A stretch of 64,000 bases of DNA, from positions 62,001-126,000 of the forward strand of contig NZ_LN831035.1 of assembly GCF_001457655.1 (NCBI RefSeq), in the 5' to 3' direction. Both the position numbers and the translations under genes were made by a program. Every line of letters begins with the position of its first letter. Positions within the stretch are counted from its first letter, which is position 1. The notes beneath the pieces are model-generated. The model was not told the DNA's origin, ran no database searches, and was given only the letters and a program-made list of their open reading frames with translations. Positions 29,093 to 39,352 of this stretch are shown one piece after another. The DNA comes from Haemophilus influenzae. Its GTDB lineage: Bacteria > Pseudomonadota > Gammaproteobacteria > Enterobacterales > Pasteurellaceae.

Positions 29093-31798
29093 TTAGTGGC
29101 GTGCCACACGACTGCCGTGACAATGCTTATATTTTTTACCCGACCCACAAGGACAAGGCTCGTTGCGTCCAATGCGACGATCTGAATAATCTTCAGTCTC
29201 TGAATTTTGAGTTGTCTGACTATTTTCATCCACAGGTAAATTATTTTGATTGATACGAGCAGCCATTTCTTGACGAGCACGTTCAGCTTCTTCCATTTCT
29301 TCTTGAGTACGCACACGTACACGGGTTAAAGTCGTGATAACGTGGTGTTTTAAGGAATCTAGCATTTCCGTAAACATACGGAAAGATTCTTTTTTATACT
29401 CTTGTTTTGGATCTTTTTGCGCATAGCCACGTAAATGAATACCTTGGCGTAAATAATCCATCGAAGCTAAATGTTCTTTCCAAAGTTCATCTAAGGTTTG
29501 TAACATAACACCTTTTTCAAAGTGGCGCATAGCGTCTTCGCCAGCCAAAACCTCTTTTTCTTTGTATTCCTTTTCTGCAATTTCCACAATGCGTTCGCGC
29601 AAACTTTCTTCGTGAAGATTATTATCTTCTTCTAACCAATTAGAAATCGGTAATTCCATACCAAACTCTTGGGCTAAACGTTCTTCAAGCCCTTTAATAT
29701 CCCATTGTTCTTCCAAAGATTGCGGTGGAATATATTGATCAATCACACCATTAAACACATCGTGGCGAATGGCATTGATGGTTTCAGAAATATCATCATT
29801 ATCAAGCAAATAATTGCGTTGCTCATAAATGGCATGACGTTGGTCATTTGCCACATCATCATATTCAAGTAGGTTTTTACGACCATCGAAATGGAAAGCT
29901 TCAACTTTTGCTTGAGCGGATGCAATCACTTTCGCCAACATTTTCGATTCCATTGCCTCGCCCGGTACAGTAAACGCTTTACGCATTAAATTGAGCTTAC
30001 CCTCATTCAAATAAATGCGCATTAAACCATCTTCTAAAGAAAGATAGAAACGAGAAGAACCGGGGTCACCTTGACGACCTGAACGGCCACGTAACTGGTT
30101 ATCAATACGGCGAGATTCGTGACGCTCTGTACCGATAATATGCAACCCACCTGCTTTCATTACAATTTCGTGGTTTTTCTCCCACTCTGCTTTAAGGGCT
30201 TCAATTTGTTCTTGAGTTGGATTTTCTAATTTAGCAGCCTGCGCTTTCCAGTTACCACCAAGAATAATATCCGTACCTCGCCCAGCCATATTCGTTGCGA
30301 TAGTCACCGCACCAGGATAACCAGCTTCTGCCACGATTTCAGCTTCTTGTTGGTGGAATTTCGCATTCAACACATTGTGTTTGATGCCCGCTTTATCTAA
30401 CGCTTTAGATAATTCTTCTGATTTTTCGACTGAAATCGTCCCCACTAATACTGGTTGCTGGCGTTCTACACAATCTTTAATATCTTCAATAATCGCATTA
30501 AATTTATATTGTTCATTTTCAAACATCACATCAGTGCGATCATCACGAATCATTGGACGATTTGTTGGAATTACAACAGTTTCCAAGCCGTAAATTTGTT
30601 GGAACTCAAACGCTTCAGTATCCGCAGTCCCCGTCATACCTGCAAGACGCTCATATAAACGGAAGTAGTTTTGGTAAGAAATTGACGCGACAGTTTGGTT
30701 TTCGCTCTTAATATCCACCCCTTCTTTTGCCTCAATGGCTTGGTGCAAACCATCTGACCAACGACGCCCCGCCATTGTACGACCAGTGTGTTCATCAACA
30801 ATCACGATTTCACCGTCCTTCACAATGTAATCGACATCTTTTTCAAACAATGTGTGCGCACGCAATGCAGCCATAACGTGATGAAGCAATACAATTCGAC
30901 TAGGAGAATACAAAGAGTCCCCCTCAGGCATTAAACCTTGCGTAATTAACCAATCTTCTACTTTTTCTTGACCACGTTCGGTTAAATGCGCCTGTTTAGA
31001 TTTCAAATCTAAAGTGAAATCGCCCTCTCCTTGATATTCTTCCGTATCTTCTTTTTCTTGTTTAATTAAACTTGGGATCAATTTATTTACCGCAATATAA
31101 AGCTCTGAACTGTTTTCTGCCTGGCCAGAAATAATCAATGGCGTACGTGCTTCATCGATTAAGATAGAATCCACTTCATCCACCAACGCATAGCCTAAAG
31201 TACGTTGGAAACGCTCTTCTTTTGAGTGGGCTAAGTTGTCACGTAAATAATCAAAACCAAGTTCACTATTGGTTGCATAAGTAATATCTGCCGCATAAGC
31301 TGCACGTTTTTCTTCTGGCGATAAACCAGGAATATTGACGCCTACGCTCATACCCAAAAATTCAAATAACGGACGGTTTGTTTCTGCATCTCGGCGAGCA
31401 AGATAATCATTCACCGTGACAACATGAACGCCTTTACCTTCAAGAGCGATTAAATAACAAGGAAGAGTCGCCGTTAATGTTTTACCTTCACCAGTACGCA
31501 TTTCTGCGATACAGCGGTTAGTCAATACCATCCCACCGATAAGCTGCACATCAAAATGGCGCATACCAAGCACACGCTTACTTGCTTCGCGTACCGTTGC
31601 GAATGCTTCTGGTAAAATTTGTTGCAAAGTTTCGCCACCACTTAAACGATCACGAAACTCTTGTGTTTTTGCTTTTAATTCATCATCACTTAATGCCTCA
31701 AAAGCAGGCTCCATTTTATTAATTTTTACGACTTGTTTTTTTAATTTACGTAAAACGCGTTCATTACGACTACCAAAAATTCTTGTTAAAATGCTCAT
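29093..31798 (-). CDS. secA: Preprotein translocase ATPase SecA
   Basis: SecA is the motor that drives unfolded preproteins through SecYEG. The 901-residue product is full length. It has NBD1 with Walker [15 protein letters not shown] (residues 100-113), the preprotein cross-linking domain, NBD2 with [13 protein letters not shown], and the helical scaffold/wing. The C-terminal zinc-binding tail [14 protein letters not shown] contacts SecB. The ribosome site AAAAAGAGAAA precedes the ATG. It lies 124 bases downstream of a secM-like gene on the same strand, an arrangement in which ribosome stalling on SecM up-regulates secA translation when export is limiting. Confidence 0.98.
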   Translation of the reverse strand: MSILTRIFGSRNERVLRKLKKQVVKINKMEPAFEALSDDELKAKTQEFRDRLSGGETLQQILPEAFATVREASKRVLGMRHFDVQLIGGMVLTNRCIAEMRTGEGKTLTATLPCYLIALEGKGVHVVTVNDYLARRDAETNRPLFEFLGMSVGVNIPGLSPEEKRAAYAADITYATNSELGFDYLRDNLAHSKEERFQRTLGYALVDEVDSILIDEARTPLIISGQAENSSELYIAVNKLIPSLIKQEKEDTEEYQGEGDFTLDLKSKQAHLTERGQEKVEDWLITQGLMPEGDSLYSPSRIVLLHHVMAALRAHTLFEKDVDYIVKDGEIVIVDEHTGRTMAGRRWSDGLHQAIEAKEGVDIKSENQTVASISYQNYFRLYERLAGMTGTADTEAFEFQQIYGLETVVIPTNRPMIRDDRTDVMFENEQYKFNAIIEDIKDCVERQQPVLVGTISVEKSEELSKALDKAGIKHNVLNAKFHQQEAEIVAEAGYPGAVTIATNMAGRGTDIILGGNWKAQAAKLENPTQEQIEALKAEWEKNHEIVMKAGGLHIIGTERHESRRIDNQLRGRSGRQGDPGSSRFYLSLEDGLMRIYLNEGKLNLMRKAFTVPGEAMESKMLAKVIASAQAKVEAFHFDGRKNLLEYDDVANDQRHAIYEQRNYLLDNDDISETINAIRHDVFNGVIDQYIPPQSLEEQWDIKGLEERLAQEFGMELPISNWLEEDNNLHEESLRERIVEIAEKEYKEKEVLAGEDAMRHFEKGVMLQTLDELWKEHLASMDYLRQGIHLRGYAQKDPKQEYKKESFRMFTEMLDSLKHHVITTLTRVRVRTQEEMEEAERARQEMAARINQNNLPVDENSQTTQNSETEDYSDRRIGRNEPCPCGSGKKYKHCHGSRVARH

Positions 31799-31840
31799 AA
31801 TTTCTCTTTTTAAATATATAAGTTAAATAGTTAAATGCTT

Positions 31841-31896
31841 ATGAAATACTTTATTTCATGCACAATAATTTTTTAAAATATCGCTATTTCAATAGC
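31841..31896 (-). other. Two hairpins in the secM-secA spacer
   Basis: GCTATT/AATAGC (31883-31888 and 31891-31896) and the perfect ATGAAATA-CTT-TATTTCAT (31841-31859) lie between the secM-like stop and secA. Neither covers the secA ribosome site (about 31802-31812) as drawn by eye, unlike the single occluding stem in E. coli. Confidence 0.5.
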
Positions 31897-31922
31897 AATA
31901 TTCTTCACAAAAAACAGAAAAA

Positions 31923-32234
31923 TTAAATAAGTAAGGGGCCTGCTCGAATTGGCGCACTAAGATTCAATACATCCGCTAAAAAGTGCGGTTGAATTTTAGG
32001 TTGTTTTTCAGTTTGACGGGAAATTGAAGGTTGAGGAATGGCTTGTCGTTGCACTTCACGAGCAACTTTTACCGTTTCTAACGCTTGTTGAATGGAAACA
32101 CTTGAGGAATAATTTTCCGTATTATTTTGATTTTCAAAACTTTGTGCGTTAGGCAAAGCAAAAATCGCGATGATACTTAAAAGTAATCGCGACCAAAAAT
32201 TCGGTTTGACAGTGCCTGAAATCATTCGTCTCAT
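31923..32234 (-). CDS. secM: SecM-like secretion monitor with C-terminal IRAGP arrest motif
   Basis: A 103-residue exported protein: a long positively charged N-region, a hydrophobic core (LLLSIIAIFALPNAQS, about residues 17-32), a Gln/Ser-rich middle, and a C-terminus ending FLADVLNLSAPIRAGPLLI. E. coli SecM stalls the ribosome with F-x4-W-I-x4-G-I-R-A-G-P. Here the IRAGP core and the distal Phe are kept, but Trp is Leu, Ile is Asn, Gly is Pro, and the Phe-to-Pro span is 16 rather than 17 residues. Position directly upstream of secA, the signal sequence and the terminal motif together support SecM. Stalling strength is unknown. The start at 32234 lacks a good ribosome site; ATG 32225 is an alternative. 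Confidence 0.85.
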   Translation of the reverse strand: MRRMISGTVKPNFWSRLLLSIIAIFALPNAQSFENQNNTENYSSSVSIQQALETVKVAREVQRQAIPQPSISRQTEKQPKIQPHFLADVLNLSAPIRAGPLLI

Positions 32235-32304
32235 TGTTTATTATGAAAATTGCGTGTATTGTAGCGGAAATCTAAACTGATGTCATTTACTGGGGGCTGA
32301 CTTT

Positions 32305-32619
32305 ATGGAAAACAAGGCTGATCGTTATCAAAAAGCAGTCAATATTATGGATGTGCTTGAGCAATCGCCCTTTGCCAAAATAATCAAAAAAGGTCTTGCC
32401 ATCAATGAACTTAATCAAAAATTTAACCGCATTTTTCCACAGGAATTTCACGGCAAATTTCGTATTGGCAACATAACAGATCATTTAATTTTTATTGAAG
32501 TGTCTAATGCTATTGTTCGGCAGGGGATTCTATTTAAACAAATTGAATTATTAACACTAATTCAAGAAGAATTTCCGCAAGTAACAGGGTTTGAGATAAC
32601 GATCAATCCTGGATTTTAA
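32305..32619 (+). CDS. dciA: DciA-type (DUF721) replicative-helicase loader
   Basis: A 104-residue protein of the DUF721 family, recognised by its small KH-like fold and motifs such as FRIGNITDHLIFIEVSNAIV and the C-terminal FPQVTGFEITINPGF. DciA loads the DnaB helicase in bacteria that lack DnaC/DnaI-type loaders. Pasteurellaceae are among the groups reported to use it. It is transcribed divergently from the secM-secA unit, a location shared by other gammaproteobacteria. No signal peptide or membrane segment is present. Confidence 0.82.
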   Translation: MENKADRYQKAVNIMDVLEQSPFAKIIKKGLAINELNQKFNRIFPQEFHGKFRIGNITDHLIFIEVSNAIVRQGILFKQIELLTLIQEEFPQVTGFEITINPGF

Positions 32620-32646
32620 GTTTCAAATATAAGGAAAAATAAAGAA

Positions 32647-33168
32647 TTACTTATCAATCAAACTTTTTAATAATGCTTTCTCTATTTTTTTCTCCTCGCG
32701 TCTTTTCTGAAAAAATGTACTCAATTTTTGACTACACTCTTCTGCCAATACGCCAGATGTAATCTCTAAAGTATGATTCATCTTGTAATCATCAAAAAAA
32801 TGAAAACGTGATCCAATCGCGCCAGTTTTATAATCAGATGCACCGAACACAAGGCGTTTAATACGGCTATGCAAAATTGCCCCTGCACACATTGTGCAAG
32901 GCTCTAATGTCACATAAAGCGTGCTATTCAGTAGGCGATAATTTTGAATATTTTTCGCGCCATTACGCAAAGCGATAATTTCAGCATGTGCGGTAGGATC
33001 GCTTTGAACAATGGAGAGATTCCAACCTTCTCCAATAATATTTCTAGCGTCATCAACCAAAACCGCCCCCACAGGAATCTCACCTAACGCTTCCGCTTTA
33101 TCGGCAAGCTCAAGGGCGTAGCGCATCATTTTCTCGTCAAATTCTGACCGCACTTTTGCTGCATCCAT
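32647..33168 (-). CDS. tadA: tRNA-specific adenosine deaminase
   Basis: TadA deaminates A34 to inosine in the anticodon of tRNA-Arg(ACG). The 173-residue protein has the zinc-dependent deaminase motifs HAEIIALR (His ligand and catalytic Glu) and PCTMCAGAILHSRIKRLVFG (two Cys ligands, 20 residues), plus FGASDYKTGAIGS. The ATG overlaps the thyA stop by one base (TAATG), so translation is coupled. The N-terminal codons contain an uptake sequence. No terminator is seen before the convergent dciA. Confidence 0.95.
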   Translation of the reverse strand: MDAAKVRSEFDEKMMRYALELADKAEALGEIPVGAVLVDDARNIIGEGWNLSIVQSDPTAHAEIIALRNGAKNIQNYRLLNSTLYVTLEPCTMCAGAILHSRIKRLVFGASDYKTGAIGSRFHFFDDYKMNHTLEITSGVLAEECSQKLSTFFQKRREEKKIEKALLKSLIDK

Positions 33169-34019
33169 TAGACGGAAAAAGGATATTTAATTGGCTCATG
33201 AGATTGATAGCCAACGACTTTAAAATCATCCATCGTGACCCAAGTTTCTAAATCTTCAAGGCTTTTTATATCTGGATTGATTTCTAATTTTGGCAAGGGG
33301 AAAGGCTTGCGTTTAAGTTGCACATCACGCATTAACTCAAGCTGATCTTCATAAATGTGCGCATTCACAATTTTATGATATGCCTTACCTGCTCTTTTAC
33401 CCGTAATCTGAGCCATCAGAGCCAAGAAAGTAAACACCTGAATTTGATTGAAATTCAATCCAAGCGGAACATCACAGGAACGTTGATAACTAGTAAGATG
33501 TAAAGTATCGCCCACAAGAGAAAAAGTATGCGTGTGCATACAAGGACGAAGACAACCAAGATCAAATTCCCCAGGGTTAAAAAAAGTTAAAATCTCTCCT
33601 CTATCATCAATACCTTTCGTTAAGTTATTAACAATTTTACGTAGCTGATCTATGGTTTCTCCATTAGGCTTACGCCATGCTCTGCCTTGCACACCATATA
33701 CGCGCCCCATATCATCAACGCCTCTACGATGCGGATTTGCAAGCCAAGCTGCATTTACATTCGCATTAGCATCCCAAGTTTTCGTGCCAAGTGCGCGGAA
33801 ATCAGCGGCATTGTCATATCCACGAATATAACCTAGAAATTCAGCAATGGCCGCTTTCCAATAACTTTTACGGGTAGTAATCAGCGGAAATTGATTATTC
33901 GCCACATCATATTCTAAATCTGCATTAATGACCGTGAGGCAATGCTTACCTGTACGTTCATTAGCAACCCACTCCCCTTCACTAACAATGCGGCGACAAA
34001 GATCAAGATATTGCTTCAT
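33168..34019 (-). CDS. thyA: Thymidylate synthase
   Basis: ThyA methylates dUMP to dTMP using methylene-tetrahydrofolate, the source of dihydrofolate that FolA must recycle (folA is 3.5 kb away). The 283-residue protein has the catalytic Cys in [20 protein letters not shown] (20 residues), the substrate-binding [18 protein letters not shown], and [18 protein letters not shown]. It is longer than E. coli ThyA (264). It lies between lgt and tadA in one minus-strand run, separated from lgt by nine bases, so lgt and thyA are probably co-transcribed as in enterobacteria. Confidence 0.97.
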   Translation of the reverse strand: MKQYLDLCRRIVSEGEWVANERTGKHCLTVINADLEYDVANNQFPLITTRKSYWKAAIAEFLGYIRGYDNAADFRALGTKTWDANANVNAAWLANPHRRGVDDMGRVYGVQGRAWRKPNGETIDQLRKIVNNLTKGIDDRGEILTFFNPGEFDLGCLRPCMHTHTFSLVGDTLHLTSYQRSCDVPLGLNFNQIQVFTFLALMAQITGKRAGKAYHKIVNAHIYEDQLELMRDVQLKRKPFPLPKLEINPDIKSLEDLETWVTMDDFKVVGYQSHEPIKYPFSV

Positions 34020-34028
34020 AAAAATCTC

Positions 34029-34835
34029 CTATTTTATGACCGCACTTTTGCGTGAATAAGCCCAAGCCATAATGAAAGCACCACCAATAATCATTGGTAA
34101 GCAAAGGGCTTGCCCTCGTGTAATAATCCCAAAGAAATTTTCAACTTCAGGTTCACGCACATATTCCACAATAAAACGGAAGACACCATAACCAATTAAG
34201 AATAAACCTGCAACAGAAGCCATTGGACGTGGCTTTTTAATAAAAATATTCAGAATCGCAAACAACACCAGGCCTTCTAAAAAGGCTTCATAAAGTTGTG
34301 ATGGATGACGAGGCAGTAAAAGAGGATCATTCGGGAAAATCATTGCCCAAGGCACATTCGTTTCGCGTCCCCATAGTTCAAGATTAATGAAATTACCAAT
34401 TCTGCCTAAACCTAAACCAAACGGAATCAAAGGCGCAACAAAATCAGCCGTTTGCCAAAAATTACGTTTTTGTGAATAGGATGTCCAAATCATAGCAACA
34501 ATTACACCAATTAAGCCACCGTGGAACGACATTCCACCTTCCCAAACGCGGAATAAATAAAGTGGTTCTTGTAAGAAATGATCGAGATTATAGAAAAATA
34601 CATCGCCAACACGTCCGCCAATAAACACCCCCATAAAACCATTGAAAAGTAAGGTATCAACTTGATCTACTGTCCAACCGCTATTTGGGCGATTAGCACG
34701 GCGAACCGCAAGCCAACGTGCAAAAACAAAACCTAAAAGGTACATCAAACCATACCAACGTAAGCCGATATTACTATCGCCAAGCGTAAAAATACTCGGA
34801 TCAAAGTGGGGAAGAAGTAAATAATTTGAATTCAT
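34029..34835 (-). CDS. lgt: Prolipoprotein diacylglyceryl transferase
   Basis: Lgt transfers a diacylglyceryl group from phosphatidylglycerol to the lipobox cysteine of prolipoproteins, the first step in lipoprotein maturation. The 268-residue inner-membrane protein has about seven hydrophobic segments. The family signatures are [15 protein letters not shown] and [17 protein letters not shown] (the Lgt motif with its essential Arg and Asn). The gene lies between a TauE-like permease gene, eight bases upstream, and thyA, nine bases downstream. Confidence 0.97.
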   Translation of the reverse strand: MNSNYLLLPHFDPSIFTLGDSNIGLRWYGLMYLLGFVFARWLAVRRANRPNSGWTVDQVDTLLFNGFMGVFIGGRVGDVFFYNLDHFLQEPLYLFRVWEGGMSFHGGLIGVIVAMIWTSYSQKRNFWQTADFVAPLIPFGLGLGRIGNFINLELWGRETNVPWAMIFPNDPLLLPRHPSQLYEAFLEGLVLFAILNIFIKKPRPMASVAGLFLIGYGVFRFIVEYVREPEVENFFGIITRGQALCLPMIIGGAFIMAWAYSRKSAVIK

Positions 34836-34843
34836 AATTTTCC

Positions 34844-35638
34844 TTATTTCAGAAACATATTGATCGCAACCACAATTAAGAAAAGGGCGAAACCTTTTTT
34901 TAAGGTTGAAACAGGCAATTTAGCGGTTGCACTTGCGCCTAATTTGGAAGTAAAAAATGAAGTGGCAGTAATACCTAACACTGCGGGAAGATAAATATAA
35001 CCGAGCGAATATTCAGGCATTAATGGATTTCCCCAACCACTCACTATAAAACTAAACATCCCTGATATACCCAATAACATCCCACAAAATGCGGAAGAAC
35101 CGATAGCTTGTTTGATATTAATGCCACGAGCAGTTAAAAACGGTACAATAAATCCACCACCGCCAATTCCCGCAGCACTAGATGCCATACCAATCAAAAT
35201 ACCGCCGATTACGGAAGCAAGGGGGGTAAGTGGTTTTGTTGTGACTTGATCTTTTTTAATCGAAAGTACCATTTTTGTGGCTAAATATACCACTAAGCAA
35301 GCAAAAATTTTGGCAGAAATTTCACGATCAAGTCTTCCAATGAATAAACCACAAATAAAAACAGAAAACATAATAACCGGAGCTAAAATGCGAACTGCCT
35401 GCCAGACTATGTTACCTAATTTATGATGACGTTGTGCCGATCCAATGCCAGTAATCACAATGGTAGCAAATGATGTTCCAAGTGCGGTAGACATCAACAA
35501 AGACTCTGGTACATCTACAATAGGCAGTAAATACACTAACGTTGGCACAATTACTAACCCACCGCCGATACCAAATAATCCTGCAAGAAAACCCGCTAAT
35601 GCACCAACAAGTAAACAAAGAAGAATAAAAGTGAACAT
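34844..35638 (-). CDS. TauE/SafE (DUF81)-family membrane permease
   Basis: A 264-residue inner-membrane protein with about eight hydrophobic segments in two homologous halves. Each half carries the glycine-rich family motif: [20 protein letters not shown] near the N-terminus and [20 protein letters not shown] (20 residues) in the middle. Members export or import sulfoacetate, sulfite and related organosulfur anions, but substrate cannot be assigned here. Its start codon overlaps the rppH stop by one base, so it is translated together with rppH, and lgt follows after eight bases. Confidence 0.88.
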   Translation of the reverse strand: MFTFILLCLLVGALAGFLAGLFGIGGGLVIVPTLVYLLPIVDVPESLLMSTALGTSFATIVITGIGSAQRHHKLGNIVWQAVRILAPVIMFSVFICGLFIGRLDREISAKIFACLVVYLATKMVLSIKKDQVTTKPLTPLASVIGGILIGMASSAAGIGGGGFIVPFLTARGINIKQAIGSSAFCGMLLGISGMFSFIVSGWGNPLMPEYSLGYIYLPAVLGITATSFFTSKLGASATAKLPVSTLKKGFALFLIVVAINMFLK

Positions 35639-36228
35639 TATTGGCCTCTTGATTTATAAAAATGGCGTTTCGTGTATTTTGCCTGAGAATATTTTTTGTT
35701 TGCCGAATAATGCTGTGAATTTGCTTCACGAGATGCGGAAAATATTAGTGGATTGTCCGTAAATAGTATCGAAGCAAACTCTTTCATTACCTTTCGATAA
35801 ACATCTCGCTTAAAAGACACAACTTGACGAACAGGATACCAAAAACTTACCCAACGCCACCCGTCAAATTCTGGCGATTTAGTTGTTTGCATATTGATGT
35901 TTTTTTCATCGCTAACAAGCTGTAGCAAAAACCAGCGTTGTTTCTGCCCAATACACATCGGCTTGCTATCATAACGCAATAAACGCTTTGGCAATTTATA
36001 GCGTAACCAATGTTTAGAAACATATAACAGACGCACATCTTTAGGTTGTAAACCAACTTCCTCGTGTAGTTCGCGATACATCGCTTGCTCAGCACTTTCA
36101 TTATCATTAATGCCACCTTGCGGAAACTGCCACGAATTTTGCCCACAACGCTTCGCCCAAAGCACTTGCCCTTTGCGATTACAAATCACAATACCCACAT
36201 TTGGACGGTAGCCATCAAAATCGATCAC
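35638..36228 (-). CDS. rppH: RNA pyrophosphohydrolase RppH
   Basis: RppH removes pyrophosphate from the 5' end of mRNAs and so triggers RNase E-dependent decay. The 196-residue protein begins [20 protein letters not shown], diagnostic of RppH, and has the Nudix box [20 protein letters not shown] followed by VGL at about residues 38-60. It has a basic C-terminal tail ([20 protein letters not shown]). It heads the rppH-TauE-lgt-thyA-tadA run; proB lies upstream in the same orientation after an 80-base gap. Confidence 0.95.
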   Translation of the reverse strand: MIDFDGYRPNVGIVICNRKGQVLWAKRCGQNSWQFPQGGINDNESAEQAMYRELHEEVGLQPKDVRLLYVSKHWLRYKLPKRLLRYDSKPMCIGQKQRWFLLQLVSDEKNINMQTTKSPEFDGWRWVSFWYPVRQVVSFKRDVYRKVMKEFASILFTDNPLIFSASREANSQHYSANKKYSQAKYTKRHFYKSRGQ

Positions 36229-36308
36229 TATCGTTTTACCTTAAATTTTTCCTATAAAAATAGCTCAAGATTGTTTCATAAATCAGTGCTTTTATCAACC
36301 AAAGGACA

Positions 36309-37415
36309 TTATGACAAAATAATCATATCATCACGATGCATTGCCACCGCGCCATATTCATAGCCTAAAACATTCTCAATGTCTGCTGATTTTCTGCCCT
36401 TAATTAATTGTAGAGCATCGCTGTTATAGCGTGGCATACCCAGCGCAATGTCTTTACCTGATTGAGTGCGTATTTTGACTACTTCACCACGCGAAAAACG
36501 CCCTTCCACGTTAATAATACCAGCGGGTAATAAAGATTTATTTTGTTCAAGAATGGCATTTTGCGCACCGTTATCAATGGTAATAATACCTGCCGATGGT
36601 GCGGCGAAAAGCCATTGTTTGCGGCTTTCTAATCGATCAGATTGGTGTGCAATAAATTTTGTACCAATATTTTGTTCATAAGCAAGATCTGCAATTACAT
36701 TTGGGCGATTACCTGGAGCAATAATGGTTTCAATTCCAGAGCGAGTCGCAACATCGGCAGCAATGATTTTGGTCATCATTCCACCAGTACCAAGATTTGT
36801 ACCACTTCCTCCTGCAATTGATCGAATATGATCGGTGATTTGTTCTACAACTGGAATTAATTTCGCTTCAGAATTTTTACGCGGATCACTATCAAATAAA
36901 CCTTGTTGATCAGTCAATAAATAAAGCTGTTCCGCTTGCACAAGAATAGCGACTAATGCCGATAAATTGTCATTGTCACCTACTTTAATTTCCGCAGTCG
37001 CCACTGCGTCATTTTCATTAATCACAGGAATAATGTGGTTATCTAAAAGTGCGTGTAAAGTATCTCGCGCATTTAAAAAACGTTCGCGATCTTCAATATC
37101 TGCACGAGTTAATAAAAGTTGCCCGATATGGATATCATAAATAGCAAATAATTTTTCCCAAGCCTGAATTAATTGGCTTTGACCAACCGCTGCAAGCAGT
37201 TGCTTTGAGGCGATAGTGGGTGGTAATTGAGGATGATTTAAATAATGGCGACCCGCTGCAATCGCACCAGAAGTCACGATCACTATACGAAATCCATCAT
37301 TATGCAATTGTGCAATTTGACGAACGATTTCCATCATGTGCGGTGAATTCAGTTTTGGCGAACCCTGAGTTAGCGTGCTTGTACCGAATTTCACAACGAT
37401 TGTTTTTTTGTTCAT
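36309..37415 (-). CDS. proB: Glutamate 5-kinase
   Basis: ProB phosphorylates glutamate to gamma-glutamyl phosphate, the first and feedback-inhibited step of proline synthesis. The 368-residue product has the amino-acid kinase domain ([47 protein letters not shown] with the substrate site) and a C-terminal PUA domain from about residue 275 ([20 protein letters not shown], 20 residues). The ATG at 37415 follows AGGATT; an ATG four codons upstream is poorly placed. proA is not adjacent here. It is divergent from folA. Confidence 0.96.
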   Translation of the reverse strand: MNKKTIVVKFGTSTLTQGSPKLNSPHMMEIVRQIAQLHNDGFRIVIVTSGAIAAGRHYLNHPQLPPTIASKQLLAAVGQSQLIQAWEKLFAIYDIHIGQLLLTRADIEDRERFLNARDTLHALLDNHIIPVINENDAVATAEIKVGDNDNLSALVAILVQAEQLYLLTDQQGLFDSDPRKNSEAKLIPVVEQITDHIRSIAGGSGTNLGTGGMMTKIIAADVATRSGIETIIAPGNRPNVIADLAYEQNIGTKFIAHQSDRLESRKQWLFAAPSAGIITIDNGAQNAILEQNKSLLPAGIINVEGRFSRGEVVKIRTQSGKDIALGMPRYNSDALQLIKGRKSADIENVLGYEYGAVAMHRDDMIILS

Positions 37416-37515
37416 AATCCTTTCCAAGTTCTTAAAATTGGCATTAACGTTATCACTAAATCAATGAAAAATCACTTAATATCAGGTATAGTAACGGCAA
37501 ATTTTAGGGGGATTT

Positions 37516-37998
37516 ATGACATTTAGTTTAATTGTGGCGACAACATTAAATAATGTGATTGGTAAAGATAACCAAATGCCTTGGCACTTGCCTGCAGATT
37601 TAGCTTGGTTTCGTCAGAACACCACTGGTAAACCTGTCATTATGGGGCGTAAAACCTTTGAAAGTATTGGTCGTCCACTACCTAAACGTACCAATATCGT
37701 ACTTTCTCGCCAGCTTTTTGAACACGACGGTGTGGTATGGAAAGATAGCCTTGAAAGTGCGGTCAATTTTGTCAGAGATTTTGATGAAATTATGTTGATT
37801 GGTGGGGGAGAGTTATTCAAACAATATTTACCCAAAGCAGATAAGTTATACCTTACTCAAATTCAAACAGAACTAGATGGCGATACTTTTTTCCCTCAAT
37901 TGAATTGGGAGGAGTGGGAAATTGAATTTGATGAATATCGTAAGGCGGATGAACAAAATCGCTATGATTGCCGATTTTTAATTCTTACCCGAAAATAA
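37516..37998 (+). CDS. folA: Dihydrofolate reductase
   Basis: FolA reduces dihydrofolate to tetrahydrofolate with NADPH and is the trimethoprim target. The 160-residue protein shows SLIVATTLNNVIGKDNQMPW (20 residues) with the Met20 loop, HLPADLAWFRQNT with the catalytic acidic residue (Asp in LPADLAW), GRKTFESIGRPLPKR for the NADPH site, and IMLIGGGELFKQYLPKA. The ATG has GGGGGATTT directly upstream. It is a single-gene unit, divergent from proB. Length is normal. Confidence 0.97.
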   Translation: MTFSLIVATTLNNVIGKDNQMPWHLPADLAWFRQNTTGKPVIMGRKTFESIGRPLPKRTNIVLSRQLFEHDGVVWKDSLESAVNFVRDFDEIMLIGGGELFKQYLPKADKLYLTQIQTELDGDTFFPQLNWEEWEIEFDEYRKADEQNRYDCRFLILTRK

Positions 37999-38170
37999 AT
38001 CAAATAAATGAAACAATACTTCTAGAACATTCATTAATCTAGCAAAAACAAAGAGATGACAATTTCCCCTTGAGTTCCCCTTTTTAAAGTTTCATAATGA
38101 CCTTTCATTTTATTTTTGATAGTTTTAAATATCCCATTTTTAAACATTATCCCAGCTTAGGGAAGGCATT

Positions 38171-39343
38171 ATGACGCAAATTGCAACTGAAAACCCATCA
38201 ACTAAATCTGTATCAAATAAAACTGACCGTAAAAAAGGCTTAAGCATTTTTATTCTTGTCCTGCTTATTATTGGTATTGCTTGTGCTTTGTATTGGTTTT
38301 TCTTCTTGAAGGATTTTGAAGAAACAGAAGATGCTTATGTGGGTGGTAATCAAGTGATGGTGTCATCACAAGTTGCAGGTAATGTGGCGAAGATTAATGC
38401 TGACAATATGGATAAAGTCCATTCAGGCGATGTACTAATTGAATTAGATGATACCAATGCAAAACTTAGTTTTGAACAAGCAAAAAGCAATCTCGCCAAT
38501 GCGGTGCGTCAAATAGAACAACTGGGTTTTACTGTGCAGCAATTGCAATCCGCTGTGCACGCCAATGAAATTTCTTTAGCTCAAGCACAAGGCAATTTGA
38601 CACGCCGAGTTCAACTTGAAAAAATGGGCGCAATTGATAAAGAATCTTTCCAACACGCAAAAGAAGCTGTCGAGCTTGCCAAAGCAAATTTAAATGCCTC
38701 TAAAAATCAATTGGCTGCTAATCAGGCTTTATTGCGTAACGTTCCATTACGTGAACAACCGCAAATACAGAATGCAATTAGTTCACTCAAACAGGCTTGG
38801 TTAAATTTGCAACGTACAAAAATTAGAAGTCCAATTGATGGCTATGTAGCGCGTCGTAATGCTCAAGTAGGGCAAGCCGTTTCAGTGGGCGGCACATTAA
38901 TGGCGGTGGTTTCTAATGAACAAATGTGGTTAGAAGCTAACTTCAAAGAAACCCAATTAACGAATATGCGCATTGGCCAGCCGGTGAAAATTCATTTTGA
39001 TTTATACGGTAAAAATAAAGAATTTGATGGCGTGATAAATGGTATTGAAATGGGGACTGGTAATGCGTTTTCTCTCTTACCTTCACAAAATGCTACTGGT
39101 AACTGGATTAAAGTGGTGCAACGTGTACCTGTGCGAATTAAATTAGATCCACAACAATTTGCCGAAATGCCATTGAGAATTGGTCTTTCTGCAACGGCAA
39201 AAGTAAGAATTGCAGATTCATCTGGCCCAATGTTACGAGAAAAATCAGAACAGAAAACTTTATTTGCTACTGATACACTTAAATATGATGAAAGTGCGGT
39301 AGAAGATTTAATTGAATCTATCATTCAGCAAAACAGCCATTAA
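38171..39343 (+). CDS. emrA: Multidrug efflux membrane-fusion protein EmrA
   Basis: A HlyD/EmrA-family periplasmic adaptor, 390 residues, with one N-terminal membrane anchor (about residues 25-46). It then has a lipoyl/biotinyl-like half (AYVGGNQVMVSSQVAGNVAK, 20 residues), a long alpha-helical hairpin (about 95-205), the second lipoyl half (IRSPIDGYVARRNAQVGQAV), and a beta-barrel domain. It links the inner-membrane transporter EmrB to an outer-membrane TolC-type channel, which is not encoded nearby. The ribosome site AGGGAAGGC precedes the ATG. emrB follows after nine bases. Confidence 0.94.
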   Translation: MTQIATENPSTKSVSNKTDRKKGLSIFILVLLIIGIACALYWFFFLKDFEETEDAYVGGNQVMVSSQVAGNVAKINADNMDKVHSGDVLIELDDTNAKLSFEQAKSNLANAVRQIEQLGFTVQQLQSAVHANEISLAQAQGNLTRRVQLEKMGAIDKESFQHAKEAVELAKANLNASKNQLAANQALLRNVPLREQPQIQNAISSLKQAWLNLQRTKIRSPIDGYVARRNAQVGQAVSVGGTLMAVVSNEQMWLEANFKETQLTNMRIGQPVKIHFDLYGKNKEFDGVINGIEMGTGNAFSLLPSQNATGNWIKVVQRVPVRIKLDPQQFAEMPLRIGLSATAKVRIADSSGPMLREKSEQKTLFATDTLKYDESAVEDLIESIIQQNSH

Positions 39344-39352
39344 GGCAGTGCT

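Noticed and set aside
29029-29322. A 98-residue in-frame N-terminal extension of MutT
   Set aside because: It runs through the secA 3' end and the secA terminator, has no MutT-like sequence, and the internal ATG at 29028 gives the normal family N-terminus.
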